Below, in pieces: positions 1 through 6,717 of a stretch of DNA of 12,768 bases. The stretch is from Silanimonas sp965368785 (GTDB taxonomy: Bacteria > Pseudomonadota > Gammaproteobacteria > Xanthomonadales > Xanthomonadaceae): assembly GCA_965368785.1 (NCBI GenBank), contig CBDUOG010000056.1:1-12768 (forward strand), written 5' to 3'. Each line of letters begins with the position of its first letter. Within the stretch, counting starts at the first letter, position 1. Under the pieces are notes generated by a model. The model made no database searches, was not told where the DNA came from, and saw only the letters and a program-made list of their open reading frames with translations. Position numbers and translations under genes: made by a program.

Positions 1-1
1 G

Positions 2-343
2 GCGGCGAAAACGGTCGATCGAATCATCGACGTATTCCCGGCCGGTGAAAAGCCGATGGTGCGCTCGATGTTGTCCGAGTCGTTGCGCGCGGTTATTTCG
101 CAGGCGCTGCTGAAGAAAGTTGGCGGTGGCCGTACCGCTGCATGGGAAATCATGATCGGCACCCCGGCGATCCGTAACCTGATTCGCGAAGATAAAGTGG
201 CACAGATGTATTCATCGATTCAGACCGGTCAGCAATACGGCATGATGACCTTGGATCAACATTTGCAAGACTTGGTCAAGCGCGGCCTGGTGACGCGCCA
301 GCAAGCAATGGGCTACGCCAAAGATAAGCGTCTTTTTGAGTAA
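2..343 (+). CDS. pilT: Type IV pilus retraction ATPase PilT, C-terminal part (5' end outside window)
   Basis: This is the last 113 residues of PilT, the hexameric cytoplasmic ATPase that depolymerises type IV pili and drives twitching. The frame is open from the window edge and starts AAKTVDRIIDVFPAGEK, followed by a segment reading MLSESLRAVISQALLKK. This is the PilT C-terminal domain that follows the His box. The Walker A, Asp, Walker B and His boxes must lie upstream of the window. The protein ends with a helical tail (DLVKRGLVTRQQAMGYAKDK) typical of PilT. It is followed 89 nt later by pilU on the same strand, the standard pilT-pilU order. An ATG at 56 is internal and not a start. Assignment rests on recognised family sequence and on the pilU neighbour. 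Confidence 0.95.
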   Translation, partial: AAKTVDRIIDVFPAGEKPMVRSMLSESLRAVISQALLKKVGGGRTAAWEIMIGTPAIRNLIREDKVAQMYSSIQTGQQYGMMTLDQHLQDLVKRGLVTRQQAMGYAKDKRLFE

Positions 344-432
344 GGCGTCGCGGAAAATACGTATCGGAATAGCTGTGCTTTTGATCCAGTCAAAGTACGC
401 TGTCCGCATCAGCAACATTTGAGGTTTGCATT

Positions 433-1563
433 ATGAGCACCGTAGACTTTTCGTCATTTCTCAAATTGATGGCCCATAAAAAGGCCTCTGACATGTTTAT
501 CACTGCCGGTGTCGCGCCGTCGTTGAAAATCAACGGCAAGATCTCGCCAATTACCCAGCAGCCGCTGACCCCGCAGCAAAGTCGCGATCTGGTGCTGAAC
601 GTGATGAATCCTTCGCAGCGCGAAGAGTTCGAAAAAACTCACGAATGTAACTTCGCAATCGGCGTATCTGGCGTGGGCCGTTTCCGCGTCAGTTGCTTCT
701 ATCAGCGTAACCAGGTCGGCATGGTGTTGCGCCGGATCGAAACCAAAATCCCAACCATCGAAGAGCTCAGCTTGCCGCCGGTGATTAAAACCCTGGCAAT
801 GACCAAGCGCGGCATCATCATCTTTGTGGGCGCTACCGGTACCGGTAAGTCGACGTCGCTGGCTGCGATGATCGGTTATCGCAACGTCAACTCGACCGGC
901 CATATCATCACCATTGAAGACCCGATTGAGTTCGTCCACAAGCACGAGGGCTGCATCATCACCCAGCGCGAAGTCGGCATTGATACCGATAGCTGGGATG
1001 CGGCATTGAAGAACACACTGCGTCAGGCACCCGACGTCATCATGATTGGTGAGGTGCGAACCCGCGAAGGTATGGATCACGCGATCGCCTTTGCCGAAAC
1101 CGGTCACCTGGTGTTGTGTACTTTGCATGCCAACAACGCCAACCAGGCGATGGACCGCATCATCAACTTCTTCCCGGACGATCGCCGCAATCAGCTGCTG
1201 ATGGATCTGTCGATGAACCTCAAGGGTGTCGTCGCGCAGCAGTTAATTCCGACCCCGGACGGCAAGGGCCGCCGTTGTGCGATGGAAATTCTGTTGGGTA
1301 CGCCGCTGGTGCAGGATTATATCCGTGACGGTGAAATCCATAAGATCAAAGACGTCATGAAAGAGTCGGTCAATCTGGGTATGAAGACCTTTGATCAGGC
1401 CTTGTTTGAGTTGTATCAGGCCGGCGAAATTTCCTATGAAGATGCGCTGCGCTACGCCGACTCAACCAACGAAGTACGCCTGAAGATCAAGCTGGCTCAA
1501 GGCGGCGATGCCAAAACCCTTTCGCAGGGTATGGACGGCGTGGAGCTGTCCGAAGCTAAGTAA
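433..1563 (+). CDS. pilU: Type IV pilus retraction ATPase PilU
   Basis: PilU is a PilT paralogue that works with PilT at the base of the type IV pilus to retract fibres. The 376-residue protein is close to the usual family length. Visible motifs: Walker A GATGTGKST at residues 133-141, Asp box IITIEDPIE at about 158-166, Walker B VIMIGEVR at about 202-209, and His box GHLVLCTLHANNA at about 224-236. An N-terminal PAS-like domain precedes them. The C-terminal tail after the FDQAL segment is longer than in PilT and acidic at the end, as in PilU. The ATG at 433 has a GAGG ribosome site 8 nt upstream. The gene follows pilT and ends just before a strong terminator, so the pair probably forms one unit, perhaps with its own promoter in the 89-nt gap. 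No key residue appears lost. Confidence 0.96.
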   Translation: MSTVDFSSFLKLMAHKKASDMFITAGVAPSLKINGKISPITQQPLTPQQSRDLVLNVMNPSQREEFEKTHECNFAIGVSGVGRFRVSCFYQRNQVGMVLRRIETKIPTIEELSLPPVIKTLAMTKRGIIIFVGATGTGKSTSLAAMIGYRNVNSTGHIITIEDPIEFVHKHEGCIITQREVGIDTDSWDAALKNTLRQAPDVIMIGEVRTREGMDHAIAFAETGHLVLCTLHANNANQAMDRIINFFPDDRRNQLLMDLSMNLKGVVAQQLIPTPDGKGRRCAMEILLGTPLVQDYIRDGEIHKIKDVMKESVNLGMKTFDQALFELYQAGEISYEDALRYADSTNEVRLKIKLAQGGDAKTLSQGMDGVELSEAK

Positions 1564-1590
1564 GTGTCTCCGTACACGAGTTGCTCAAAT

Positions 1591-1614
1591 GCCGCCTTTA
1601 TCAGGCGGCTTTTT
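1591..1614 (+). terminator. Intrinsic terminator after pilU
   Basis: A perfect 7-bp stem (GCCGCCT at 1591-1597, AGGCGGC at 1603-1609) with a 5-nt loop is followed directly by five T residues (1610-1614). It begins 28 nt after the pilU stop and should end the pilTU transcript. Confidence 0.9.
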
Positions 1615-1630
1615 ATTGGGTTCAGGAAGT

Positions 1631-1688
1631 GGGCAAACAGCCTCAAACGAGGCTGCCAACGATGGGTGCGCGACTGCATTATTTGCCC
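1631..1688. other. Possible structured RNA or paired inverted repeats
   Basis: Outer arms GGGCAAA (1631-1637) and TTTGCCC (1682-1688) are perfect complements. Directly inside the left arm is a perfect 7-bp hairpin, CAGCCTC (1638-1644) and GAGGCTG (1649-1655), with loop AAAC. The remaining 26 nt (1656-1681) could form only a weak stem. No T-run follows the inner hairpin, so it is not a second terminator in the plus direction. It could be part of a small RNA, a processed pilU 3' end or a DNA-level site; chance is also possible. Confidence 0.35.
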
Positions 1689-1716
1689 GGACCGCCTACC
1701 GATCATTTGTGAAAAC

Positions 1717-1732
1717 GTTAAGTATATTTAAC
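1717..1732. promoter_or_regulatory. 16-bp near-palindrome, possible operator
   Basis: GTTAAGTATATTTAAC matches its reverse complement at 7 of 8 symmetric pairs. It is partly overlapped by a second inverted repeat, ATTTGT (1705-1710) and ACAAAT (1731-1736). It lies about 70 nt upstream of the putative -35 of the receptor gene, a position suited to an activator or upstream repressor site. AT-rich sequence makes palindromes more common, so this is tentative. Confidence 0.3.
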
Positions 1733-1800
1733 AAATGGCGCGCGTAATGGCGCCTATAGCAATGTTTGCGTTAAAAAATGGTTATGCCTGCATTTTTTTA

Positions 1801-1829
1801 TTGTTAACTGTGATCGGAGTCGATATAAA
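1801..1829 (+). promoter_or_regulatory. Putative sigma70-type promoter for the TonB-dependent receptor
   Basis: TTGTTA (1801-1806, 4 of 6 to the -35 consensus) and TATAAA (1824-1829, 5 of 6 to the -10 consensus) are separated by exactly 17 nt. Transcription would begin near 1836, leaving a leader of about 77 nt before the ATG at 1913. A/T tracts at 1773-1799 just upstream could act as an UP element. This is prediction from sequence only. Confidence 0.5.
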
Positions 1830-1912
1830 AGATAAGTCCGTATTTAGCGGGCAGAAATGGGCGAATTGGGGAACAAATCGCCTTAAACAATACTTATTTG
1901 GGGATTCAACTT

Positions 1913-4747
1913 ATGTCTAAGAAACATCACCTTCACCGGGTGATGCGACGCAGTGCTTTGAGCCTAGCTCTGGGCCTGTGTTTTGCATCCGGTGCATTTG
2001 CCCAGTCAAATACGGCAGGTTCCATCAATGGTTCGGCCGGTGCGGGCGAAACCGTAACGATCACTAACGAAGCCACAGGATTTAGTCGCGAAGTTACCGT
2101 TGGATCTGACGGTAGTTTCCGCGTCTCGTCACTCCCGGTAGGCACTTACAAAGTGTCTAGTGGTGGAGAGGTTCGGGAAGTTTCGGTGTCAGTAGGTACC
2201 GGCGCTAACGTTAATTTCCTTGCAGACGCCACTACTTTGGCCGCTATGCGTGTCACTGGTACCGGCGTTTCTCCGATCGATATGACGTCGGTTGAGTCTA
2301 CAACAATCCTGACCGAAGCATTGCTGGATGAAATTCCGGTTGCGCGAAATGTTACCGCGGTGACCCTGTTAGCACCGGGTACTACTCAGGGTGATGCAGC
2401 GTTCGGAAACCTCGCATCCTTCGGTGGTGCTTCGGTTGGTGAGAACGCGTATTACATTAATGGTTTCAACGTGACCAACTTCCGTAATGGCTTGGGTGGT
2501 TCGACGGTGCCGTTTGAGTTCTATCAAGAATTCCAGGTAAAAACTGGCGGATATGGCGCGGAGTTCGGGCGGTCAACCGGCGGTGTTGTTAATACCGTGA
2601 CTAAGCGTGGTACCAATGAGTTCAAGGCTGGCGTAAATACTTACTACGTACCCGGCGGCTCAGCAGAAAACTCTCCGTGCACCTATGTGCCGGATGGGGC
2701 AGGCGGATTTACTCAGGTAGGCTATTCATGCTTGACCGAACGCGGCGATCAATACGAAGCTAATGTGCACGCTTCCGGCGCGATTATTAAAGACCGTCTG
2801 TTTTTCTACGGTATCTATAACGTCCGTGATTACGGATTCCAATACTTCGACGGAAATGCTAATCAAACACGTGATAACACAGATCCGTTCTGGGGCGTCA
2901 AGTTAGACTGGGCGATTACCGACAATCACTTCCTTGAATACACCGGATTTTCCGATGAAACATCGATTGTTGATATCGACCAGGTCTCCGGTGGCGGCGC
3001 AACTTTTGATCGTGGCGGTCGCAACGACATCTTTAAGTACACAGGCTACTTGACCGATAACTTCACCGTTTCAGCATTGTGGGGTAAGGGCGAGTACAAC
3101 CTGACTGACCGCGGTGATGGCGACGCTTGCCCGTTCGTTTACGACGGCCGCAGCGGTTCTTTAATTCCGCTGGGCTGTTGGACGAATTCATTGCCGTCAC
3201 AGGCAAGTGATTCGCGTGAGGCAAAGCGCTTGGATATGGAGTGGGTTCTCAACAACCATCGCCTGCGTTTCGGTCTGGATCGCGAAGAGAACAACTCGCA
3301 GGATCTGAGCCAGTACTCCGGTGGCGCCTACTATCGCTACTATGCAGCTGGAGCGTTACCTGAGCGCGTCCGTGTTCGTTATTACTTCAATGGTGGTAGT
3401 TTCGACGTCAACTCTGAGGCGTTCTACTTAGAAGACAACTGGCAGGTCAGTGACAATGTGTTGCTGTCTCTTGGTGTCCGTAACGAGCAATTTGAAAATA
3501 AGAATGGCTTGGGTGAGACCTTTATCGAAATCAAAGATCAATGGGCGCCGCGATTGGGTCTGAGTTGGGATATTGATGGCGATGGCAGCAAAAAGTTCTT
3601 CTCAAGCTACGGTCGCTACCACTTGCCGGTTGCATCGAACACCAATGTGCGTTTGGCTGGTGGCGAAACATTCACTGAGCAATACTTCACCTTCAGTGCA
3701 ATTGACCCGACTACTGGCGCTCCAACCCTCGGAACCGCATTGGGTCCGGTCACAGTGTTCGGTGATGGTTCGATTTCTGACCCGCGTCAGATTGTTGATC
3801 AGAACATCAAGCCCATGTACCAGGATGAGTTTATCCTCGGCTATCAAATGGAGCTCGGTGGCGGTTGGACTGGTGGCGTTCGTGCCATTCATCGCGATCT
3901 GAAGAGCACAATCGAAGACGTTGCGATTGACGCTGCTCTGAATGCCTATGCCGCCGCCAATGGCTTCCCCGGTTTTAGCGCAGGTGGCTTTGATTACTAC
4001 GTACTCACAAACCCCGGCAACGACATGGAAGTTTGGGTCGATTTGGACGGCGACAGCGTTTTGGAGCAGGTCAATTTGACTGCCGCACAATTGGGCTATC
4101 CGGCGTCGGAGCGTTACTACAATGCAATGGAGTTCTTCTTTGAGAAGAGCTTTAATGATAAGTGGTTCCTGCAAGGTTCATACACCTTGGCCCACAGCTA
4201 CGGTAACAATGAAGGCTACGTGCGTTCTGACAATGGTCAAGACGATGCTGGTTTGACGACTTTGTTCGACCAACCCGGCTTGGTTGACGGTGCCTATGGT
4301 GATCTGCCGAATGACGTGCGTCATCAGATCAAAGTATTCGGTGCGTACAAGTTCAACGAAGAATGGACTGTCTCGGCTAACTTCCTGTGGAAGTCCGGCC
4401 GCCCGATCAACTGCTTTGGTAACCATCCTACGGATGTCTTTGCAGAAGCTTACGGCTCCGCCTCCTTCTATTGCGGCGGCAACTTAGTGCCACGCGCCTC
4501 ATTGGGCCGGACACCGAATCGTCACCAGCTTGACCTGGGTGTCGAGTATCGCCCGGAAGCCCTGGACGGCCGCTTCGCGGTTAAAGCTGACGTAGTTAAC
4601 GTGTTCAATTTGGACACGGTCACTGAGGTGTCTGAAATTGGTGAAGATGATCATGATCCGGCGAGCTTCCCGCTGCCGCGTTTCCTGACGCCAACTGCTT
4701 ACCAGCAGCCGCGCTATGTTCGTATTGCATTGTCGTATGAGTGGTAA
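1913..4747 (+). CDS. Oar-like TonB-dependent outer-membrane receptor with carboxypeptidase-regulatory-like N-terminal domain
   Basis: An outer-membrane transporter expected to import a bulky substrate using TonB energy; the substrate cannot be told. The ATG at 1913 is chosen because GGGGA at 1900-1904 sits 8 nt upstream and gives a clean signal peptide (residues 1-30, cut after AFA). An in-frame TTG at 1898 overlaps that ribosome site and is rejected. Residues about 35-100 form a carboxypeptidase-regulatory-like beta-sandwich (GSDGSFRVSSLPVGTYKV). A TonB-box-like MRVTGTG follows at 112-118. The plug domain spans roughly 125-235 (YYINGFNVTN, then GGYGAEFGRSTGGVVNTVTK). The rest is a 22-strand-type barrel ending RIALSYEW, with the terminal aromatic residue used for outer-membrane assembly. 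The protein has 944 residues. Mature-protein cysteines fall in three close pairs (256/273, 406/422, 834/854). Acidic DxDGD segments occur near the strands. It has its own promoter and terminator. Confidence 0.9.
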   Translation: MSKKHHLHRVMRRSALSLALGLCFASGAFAQSNTAGSINGSAGAGETVTITNEATGFSREVTVGSDGSFRVSSLPVGTYKVSSGGEVREVSVSVGTGANVNFLADATTLAAMRVTGTGVSPIDMTSVESTTILTEALLDEIPVARNVTAVTLLAPGTTQGDAAFGNLASFGGASVGENAYYINGFNVTNFRNGLGGSTVPFEFYQEFQVKTGGYGAEFGRSTGGVVNTVTKRGTNEFKAGVNTYYVPGGSAENSPCTYVPDGAGGFTQVGYSCLTERGDQYEANVHASGAIIKDRLFFYGIYNVRDYGFQYFDGNANQTRDNTDPFWGVKLDWAITDNHFLEYTGFSDETSIVDIDQVSGGGATFDRGGRNDIFKYTGYLTDNFTVSALWGKGEYNLTDRGDGDACPFVYDGRSGSLIPLGCWTNSLPSQASDSREAKRLDMEWVLNNHRLRFGLDREENNSQDLSQYSGGAYYRYYAAGALPERVRVRYYFNGGSFDVNSEAFYLEDNWQVSDNVLLSLGVRNEQFENKNGLGETFIEIKDQWAPRLGLSWDIDGDGSKKFFSSYGRYHLPVASNTNVRLAGGETFTEQYFTFSAIDPTTGAPTLGTALGPVTVFGDGSISDPRQIVDQNIKPMYQDEFILGYQMELGGGWTGGVRAIHRDLKSTIEDVAIDAALNAYAAANGFPGFSAGGFDYYVLTNPGNDMEVWVDLDGDSVLEQVNLTAAQLGYPASERYYNAMEFFFEKSFNDKWFLQGSYTLAHSYGNNEGYVRSDNGQDDAGLTTLFDQPGLVDGAYGDLPNDVRHQIKVFGAYKFNEEWTVSANFLWKSGRPINCFGNHPTDVFAEAYGSASFYCGGNLVPRASLGRTPNRHQLDLGVEYRPEALDGRFAVKADVVNVFNLDTVTEVSEIGEDDHDPASFPLPRFLTPTAYQQPRYVRIALSYEW

Positions 4748-4773
4748 TTGGTAATCTCTCTGTCACAACATTT

Positions 4774-4799
4774 GGCCGCCTTCGGGCGGCCTTTTTTTT
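4774..4799 (+). terminator. Intrinsic terminator after the receptor gene
   Basis: A perfect 7-bp stem GGCCGCC (4774-4780) and GGCGGCC (4785-4791) closes a TTCG loop as C(UUCG)G, the extra-stable tetraloop. Eight T residues follow (4792-4799). It starts 26 nt after the receptor stop and isolates it from the thioredoxin gene. Confidence 0.95.
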
Positions 4800-4901
4800 G
4801 TGTATTGCTGAGCCGTAATTTCCTGTGTAGTGTGGGCGTATAGGTTCGATCTGCACTGCGAAAGGGGTCTTGGCAGCAGAGACGGCAATCAGGGAGTCGG
4901 T

Positions 4902-5474
4902 ATGCGCACATGGAACGTGGCTTTATTCGCGGTGTTTTTCACATCATTTCTCGCGGCAGTTTCGCTGCGCGCCGAACAGGCCCCGCCGGGTGTCGGTGAT
5001 TTTCCGCCGACCACTTCCGGCAAAGATTTTAATGGCGATGAGTTCGACCTTGAGGAACTCAAGGGCCGGGTAGTGATCGTCACGTTCTGGGCGACCTGGT
5101 GTGCGCCGTGTATTAAAGAGTTGGATCGGCTCAATCAAATTGCTGAGAGGGTGGGGACCGAACGCCTGCAGGTAATCGCCATTAATTTTAAAGAGGATCG
5201 ACGCCTCGCAGCTCGCCTTATCCGACAGGTGCCGGACACTAAGATTCGGTTTGTGTATGATCCGATTGGTCGGCTTTCCAAGCCGTACCGGGTAAAGACC
5301 CTGCCGCGCATGTACATCCTTGACCATGAAGGTCGAATCGCCAGAGTGCATGAAGGCTATAGGGAGGAAGGTCTGCCGGAAATCATCAAAGAAATTATTG
5401 CGGCATTACAGAAATCAGAAGAGGCAGCTATTGCCAGACGGGCGACTGAAGCCCCGCAAGCGGTGCCGGAGTAA
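4902..5474 (+). CDS. Exported TlpA/ResA-like thioredoxin-fold protein
   Basis: A 190-residue protein with an N-terminal hydrophobic segment (residues about 5-22, then LRA|EQ as a possible signal cleavage), so it should act in the periplasm or stay anchored to the inner membrane. The thioredoxin fold carries the active-site motif WCAPC with cysteines at 67 and 70. A cis-proline lies in TLP at residue 135, and the strands VVIVTFWATW and RMYILDHEGRI are typical of TlpA/ResA reductases. Members reduce disulfides in envelope proteins, for example during cytochrome c maturation; the target here is unknown. The ATG at 4902 is preferred over the in-frame upstream ATG at 4830 because AGGGAG (4891-4896) is 5 nt upstream and the signal segment then lies at the N-terminus. 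The tail (170-190) is Glu/Ala-rich. It is separated from the receptor by a terminator and meets the DUF1801 gene tail to tail. Confidence 0.88.
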   Translation: MRTWNVALFAVFFTSFLAAVSLRAEQAPPGVGDFPPTTSGKDFNGDEFDLEELKGRVVIVTFWATWCAPCIKELDRLNQIAERVGTERLQVIAINFKEDRRLAARLIRQVPDTKIRFVYDPIGRLSKPYRVKTLPRMYILDHEGRIARVHEGYREEGLPEIIKEIIAALQKSEEAAIARRATEAPQAVPE

Positions 5475-5475
5475 C

Positions 5476-5901
5476 TCAGGCGGGATATTTTTTGCGCATT
5501 GCCTGTACTGAGTGCTCAATCATCTCGAGTAAAACCGCCTGATCGATATCTTCCAGATGTTTGATGTACAGGCACGACTTGCCGACTTTATGCGGGCCGA
5601 GCTTTTTGAGCTGTTTTTGTAAGGCGCTAAAGCCATTAACCAGATACACGCTCAGCGCTTGTTTGCGCGGTGAAAAGCCGGTGATGAAAAAATCACCTTT
5701 GCGGCCAGAGTCATAGCGGTAATGGTACGTGCCAAACCCGACTATCGCGCTGCCCCACATAACGGGCTTGGCCCCGCTGATCTGCGCCATATGCTTGCTT
5801 AGCCACTTACATTCCTTGCGTCGTTGCGGATCGTCAATCGCATTCAGGAATTTTGAAACGCTGAGCTTGCCGGCTTGAGTTTTGTTGGTTGCTTTAGCCA
5901 T
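5476..5901 (-). CDS. DUF1801 (YdhG-like) domain protein
   Basis: A 141-residue soluble protein with no signal peptide. Sequence such as KPVMWGSAIVGFGTYHYRYDSGRKGDFFITGFSPRK matches my recollection of the DUF1801/YdhG-like family, whose fold resembles frataxin-like iron-binding proteins in some Bacillus members. No function can be assigned here. The ATG at 5901 begins MAKATNKTQAGK and leaves only 4 nt after the upstream lipoprotein stop, so translation is probably coupled. No good ribosome site is visible, which fits coupling. The same frame stays open upstream to 5997 but that part overlaps the lipoprotein gene and lacks family-like sequence. Its stop lies one base from the stop of the thioredoxin gene. 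Confidence 0.82.
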   Translation of the reverse strand: MAKATNKTQAGKLSVSKFLNAIDDPQRRKECKWLSKHMAQISGAKPVMWGSAIVGFGTYHYRYDSGRKGDFFITGFSPRKQALSVYLVNGFSALQKQLKKLGPHKVGKSCLYIKHLEDIDQAVLLEMIEHSVQAMRKKYPA

Positions 5902-5905
5902 TACA

Positions 5906-6619
5906 TTAACGGCCGCGAGAATAGCGCGTCGGAGAAAAACCGCTGACCTCGTAGAACAGCTCGACAGGTTGCGGCTGATTATCACGAATGCGCACAATCG
6001 CTGCGCCCTTCAGGCCTTCGATAAAGCGCTTTTCATCTTCAATGAAGTAGGCCGGTTCAGTACCCGTGCTGGAAATGGTTCCGTCAAACTCCTGCGCGGC
6101 TTTGGCGTCGAACTGGATGGTGAATTTGCATGGGTCCACGCATTTAAAGTTGCCCTGACGGGAAACCAGATAAAAGCTCTCGCCCCATTGCGGATGGCGG
6201 CGCAGAATCAGACGGACCCGGGGTGATTCTTTGCTCGCTTCACCCTCGATACTATTGTAAATATCTGCCGTTTTTTGCGGAGTGGACTCACCATCGACCC
6301 ATTCGATTTGATAGGTCCACAGGTTTTCCATGCGTTGCCGGATTGTTTGCAACCGTGCCTTCTCAAGCATCGATTCCATCAGTGCTTTCATATTCGTTGC
6401 CGCGTCCGAGCGCGGTGCATCGTTCTGAATCGCCTGAGCCTGGACGATTGCCAAATGCCAGTTTTCTTCTTTAACCGCGCGATCAAAACTTTCCAGCAGG
6501 ATTTCGGCGCGACGCTCGTGTTCCGCCTTGATCTGTGCGGCGCGCTCTTCGGCGCTGGGACCGCAGCCGCTAAGCGTGCTGACCAACAGGAGCATCAATA
6601 AGGGTGTGTGGAATTTCAT
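5906..6619 (-). CDS. Uncharacterised lipoprotein
   Basis: I do not recognise this 237-residue protein as a named family. It has a lipoprotein signal with lipobox LSGC (Cys19), so it should be lipid-anchored in the envelope. The residue after Cys is Gly, not Asp, which does not suggest inner-membrane retention. Residues about 22-95 are charged and helical, possibly coiled coil (AEERAAQIKAEHERRAEI). Residues about 100-230 look beta-rich, with WTYQIEWVDG, a CVDPC pair (160/164) that could form a disulfide, FTIQFDAKAAQEF, and a C-terminal FYEVSGF. Such CxxxC-FD...F-V-GF lipoprotein tails seem common in gammaproteobacteria, but I cannot name the family. The ATG at 6619 places the signal correctly; no strong ribosome site is seen. 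It leads a two-gene unit with the DUF1801 gene and is divergent from yqgE (98-nt gap). Confidence 0.8.
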   Translation of the reverse strand: MKFHTPLLMLLLVSTLSGCGPSAEERAAQIKAEHERRAEILLESFDRAVKEENWHLAIVQAQAIQNDAPRSDAATNMKALMESMLEKARLQTIRQRMENLWTYQIEWVDGESTPQKTADIYNSIEGEASKESPRVRLILRRHPQWGESFYLVSRQGNFKCVDPCKFTIQFDAKAAQEFDGTISSTGTEPAYFIEDEKRFIEGLKGAAIVRIRDNQPQPVELFYEVSGFSPTRYSRGR

Positions 6620-6680
6620 AGTTGGATGCGATGCAAAGTACGGTTATCAGCCTAAGGCTTTCCGGCCCAAAATGCATCTG

Positions 6681-6711
6681 TTCACCTATGCCGCGCACGG
6701 CTGGGTACACT
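6681..6711 (+). promoter_or_regulatory. Possible promoter giving a leaderless yqgE transcript
   Basis: TACACT (6706-6711) resembles a -10 box and TTCACC (6681-6686) a weak -35, with a long 19-nt spacer. Transcription would start about 7 nt after the -10, at or next to the A of the yqgE ATG (6718). The absence of a Shine-Dalgarno before this ATG agrees with that idea. An 8-bp palindrome ATAGCTAT (6712-6719) overlaps the start. Confidence 0.28.
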
Positions 6712-6717
6712 ATAGCT

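Larger units (their letters stand above)
1564..1912. other. 349-nt intergenic region between pilU and the TonB-dependent receptor
   Basis: No convincing gene lies here. Reading rightwards it holds the pilU terminator (1591-1614), a pair of inverted repeats that could fold as RNA (1631-1688), a 16-bp near-palindrome (1717-1732), and a small GC-rich inverted repeat (GGCGC at 1737-1741, GCGCC at 1750-1754). These are followed by an A/T-tract inverted repeat (AAAAAATG at 1773-1780, CATTTTTT at 1791-1798), a sigma70-like promoter (1801-1829) and the receptor's 5' untranslated leader. The right half is distinctly AT-rich. A 61-codon open frame spans 1735-1920, but it lacks a ribosome site and runs through the promoter. 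Confidence 0.7.

Noticed and set aside
454..1128. 224-codon antisense open frame across pilU
   Set aside because: Shadow of the strongly supported pilU frame with no recognisable protein features.
1773..1799. A-tract/T-tract inverted repeat as a second terminator
   Set aside because: The stem is almost all A-T with a 10-nt loop, too weak; it is more likely AT-rich DNA upstream of the promoter.
1898..1912. TTG at 1898 as an earlier receptor start
   Set aside because: It overlaps the GGGGA ribosome site that is well placed for the ATG at 1913, and adds five residues before a normal signal peptide.
1735..1920. 61-codon open frame with a hydrophobic stretch upstream of the receptor
   Set aside because: No ribosome site, it runs through the predicted promoter and into the receptor start, and its hydrophobic content is explained by AT-rich sequence.
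3602..4174. 190-codon antisense open frame within the receptor gene
   Set aside because: Lies wholly inside the receptor coding region and shows no start signal or family sequence.
4830..4901. ATG at 4830 as the thioredoxin start
   Set aside because: It would put 24 hydrophilic residues before the signal segment; the ATG at 4902 has AGGGAG at good spacing.
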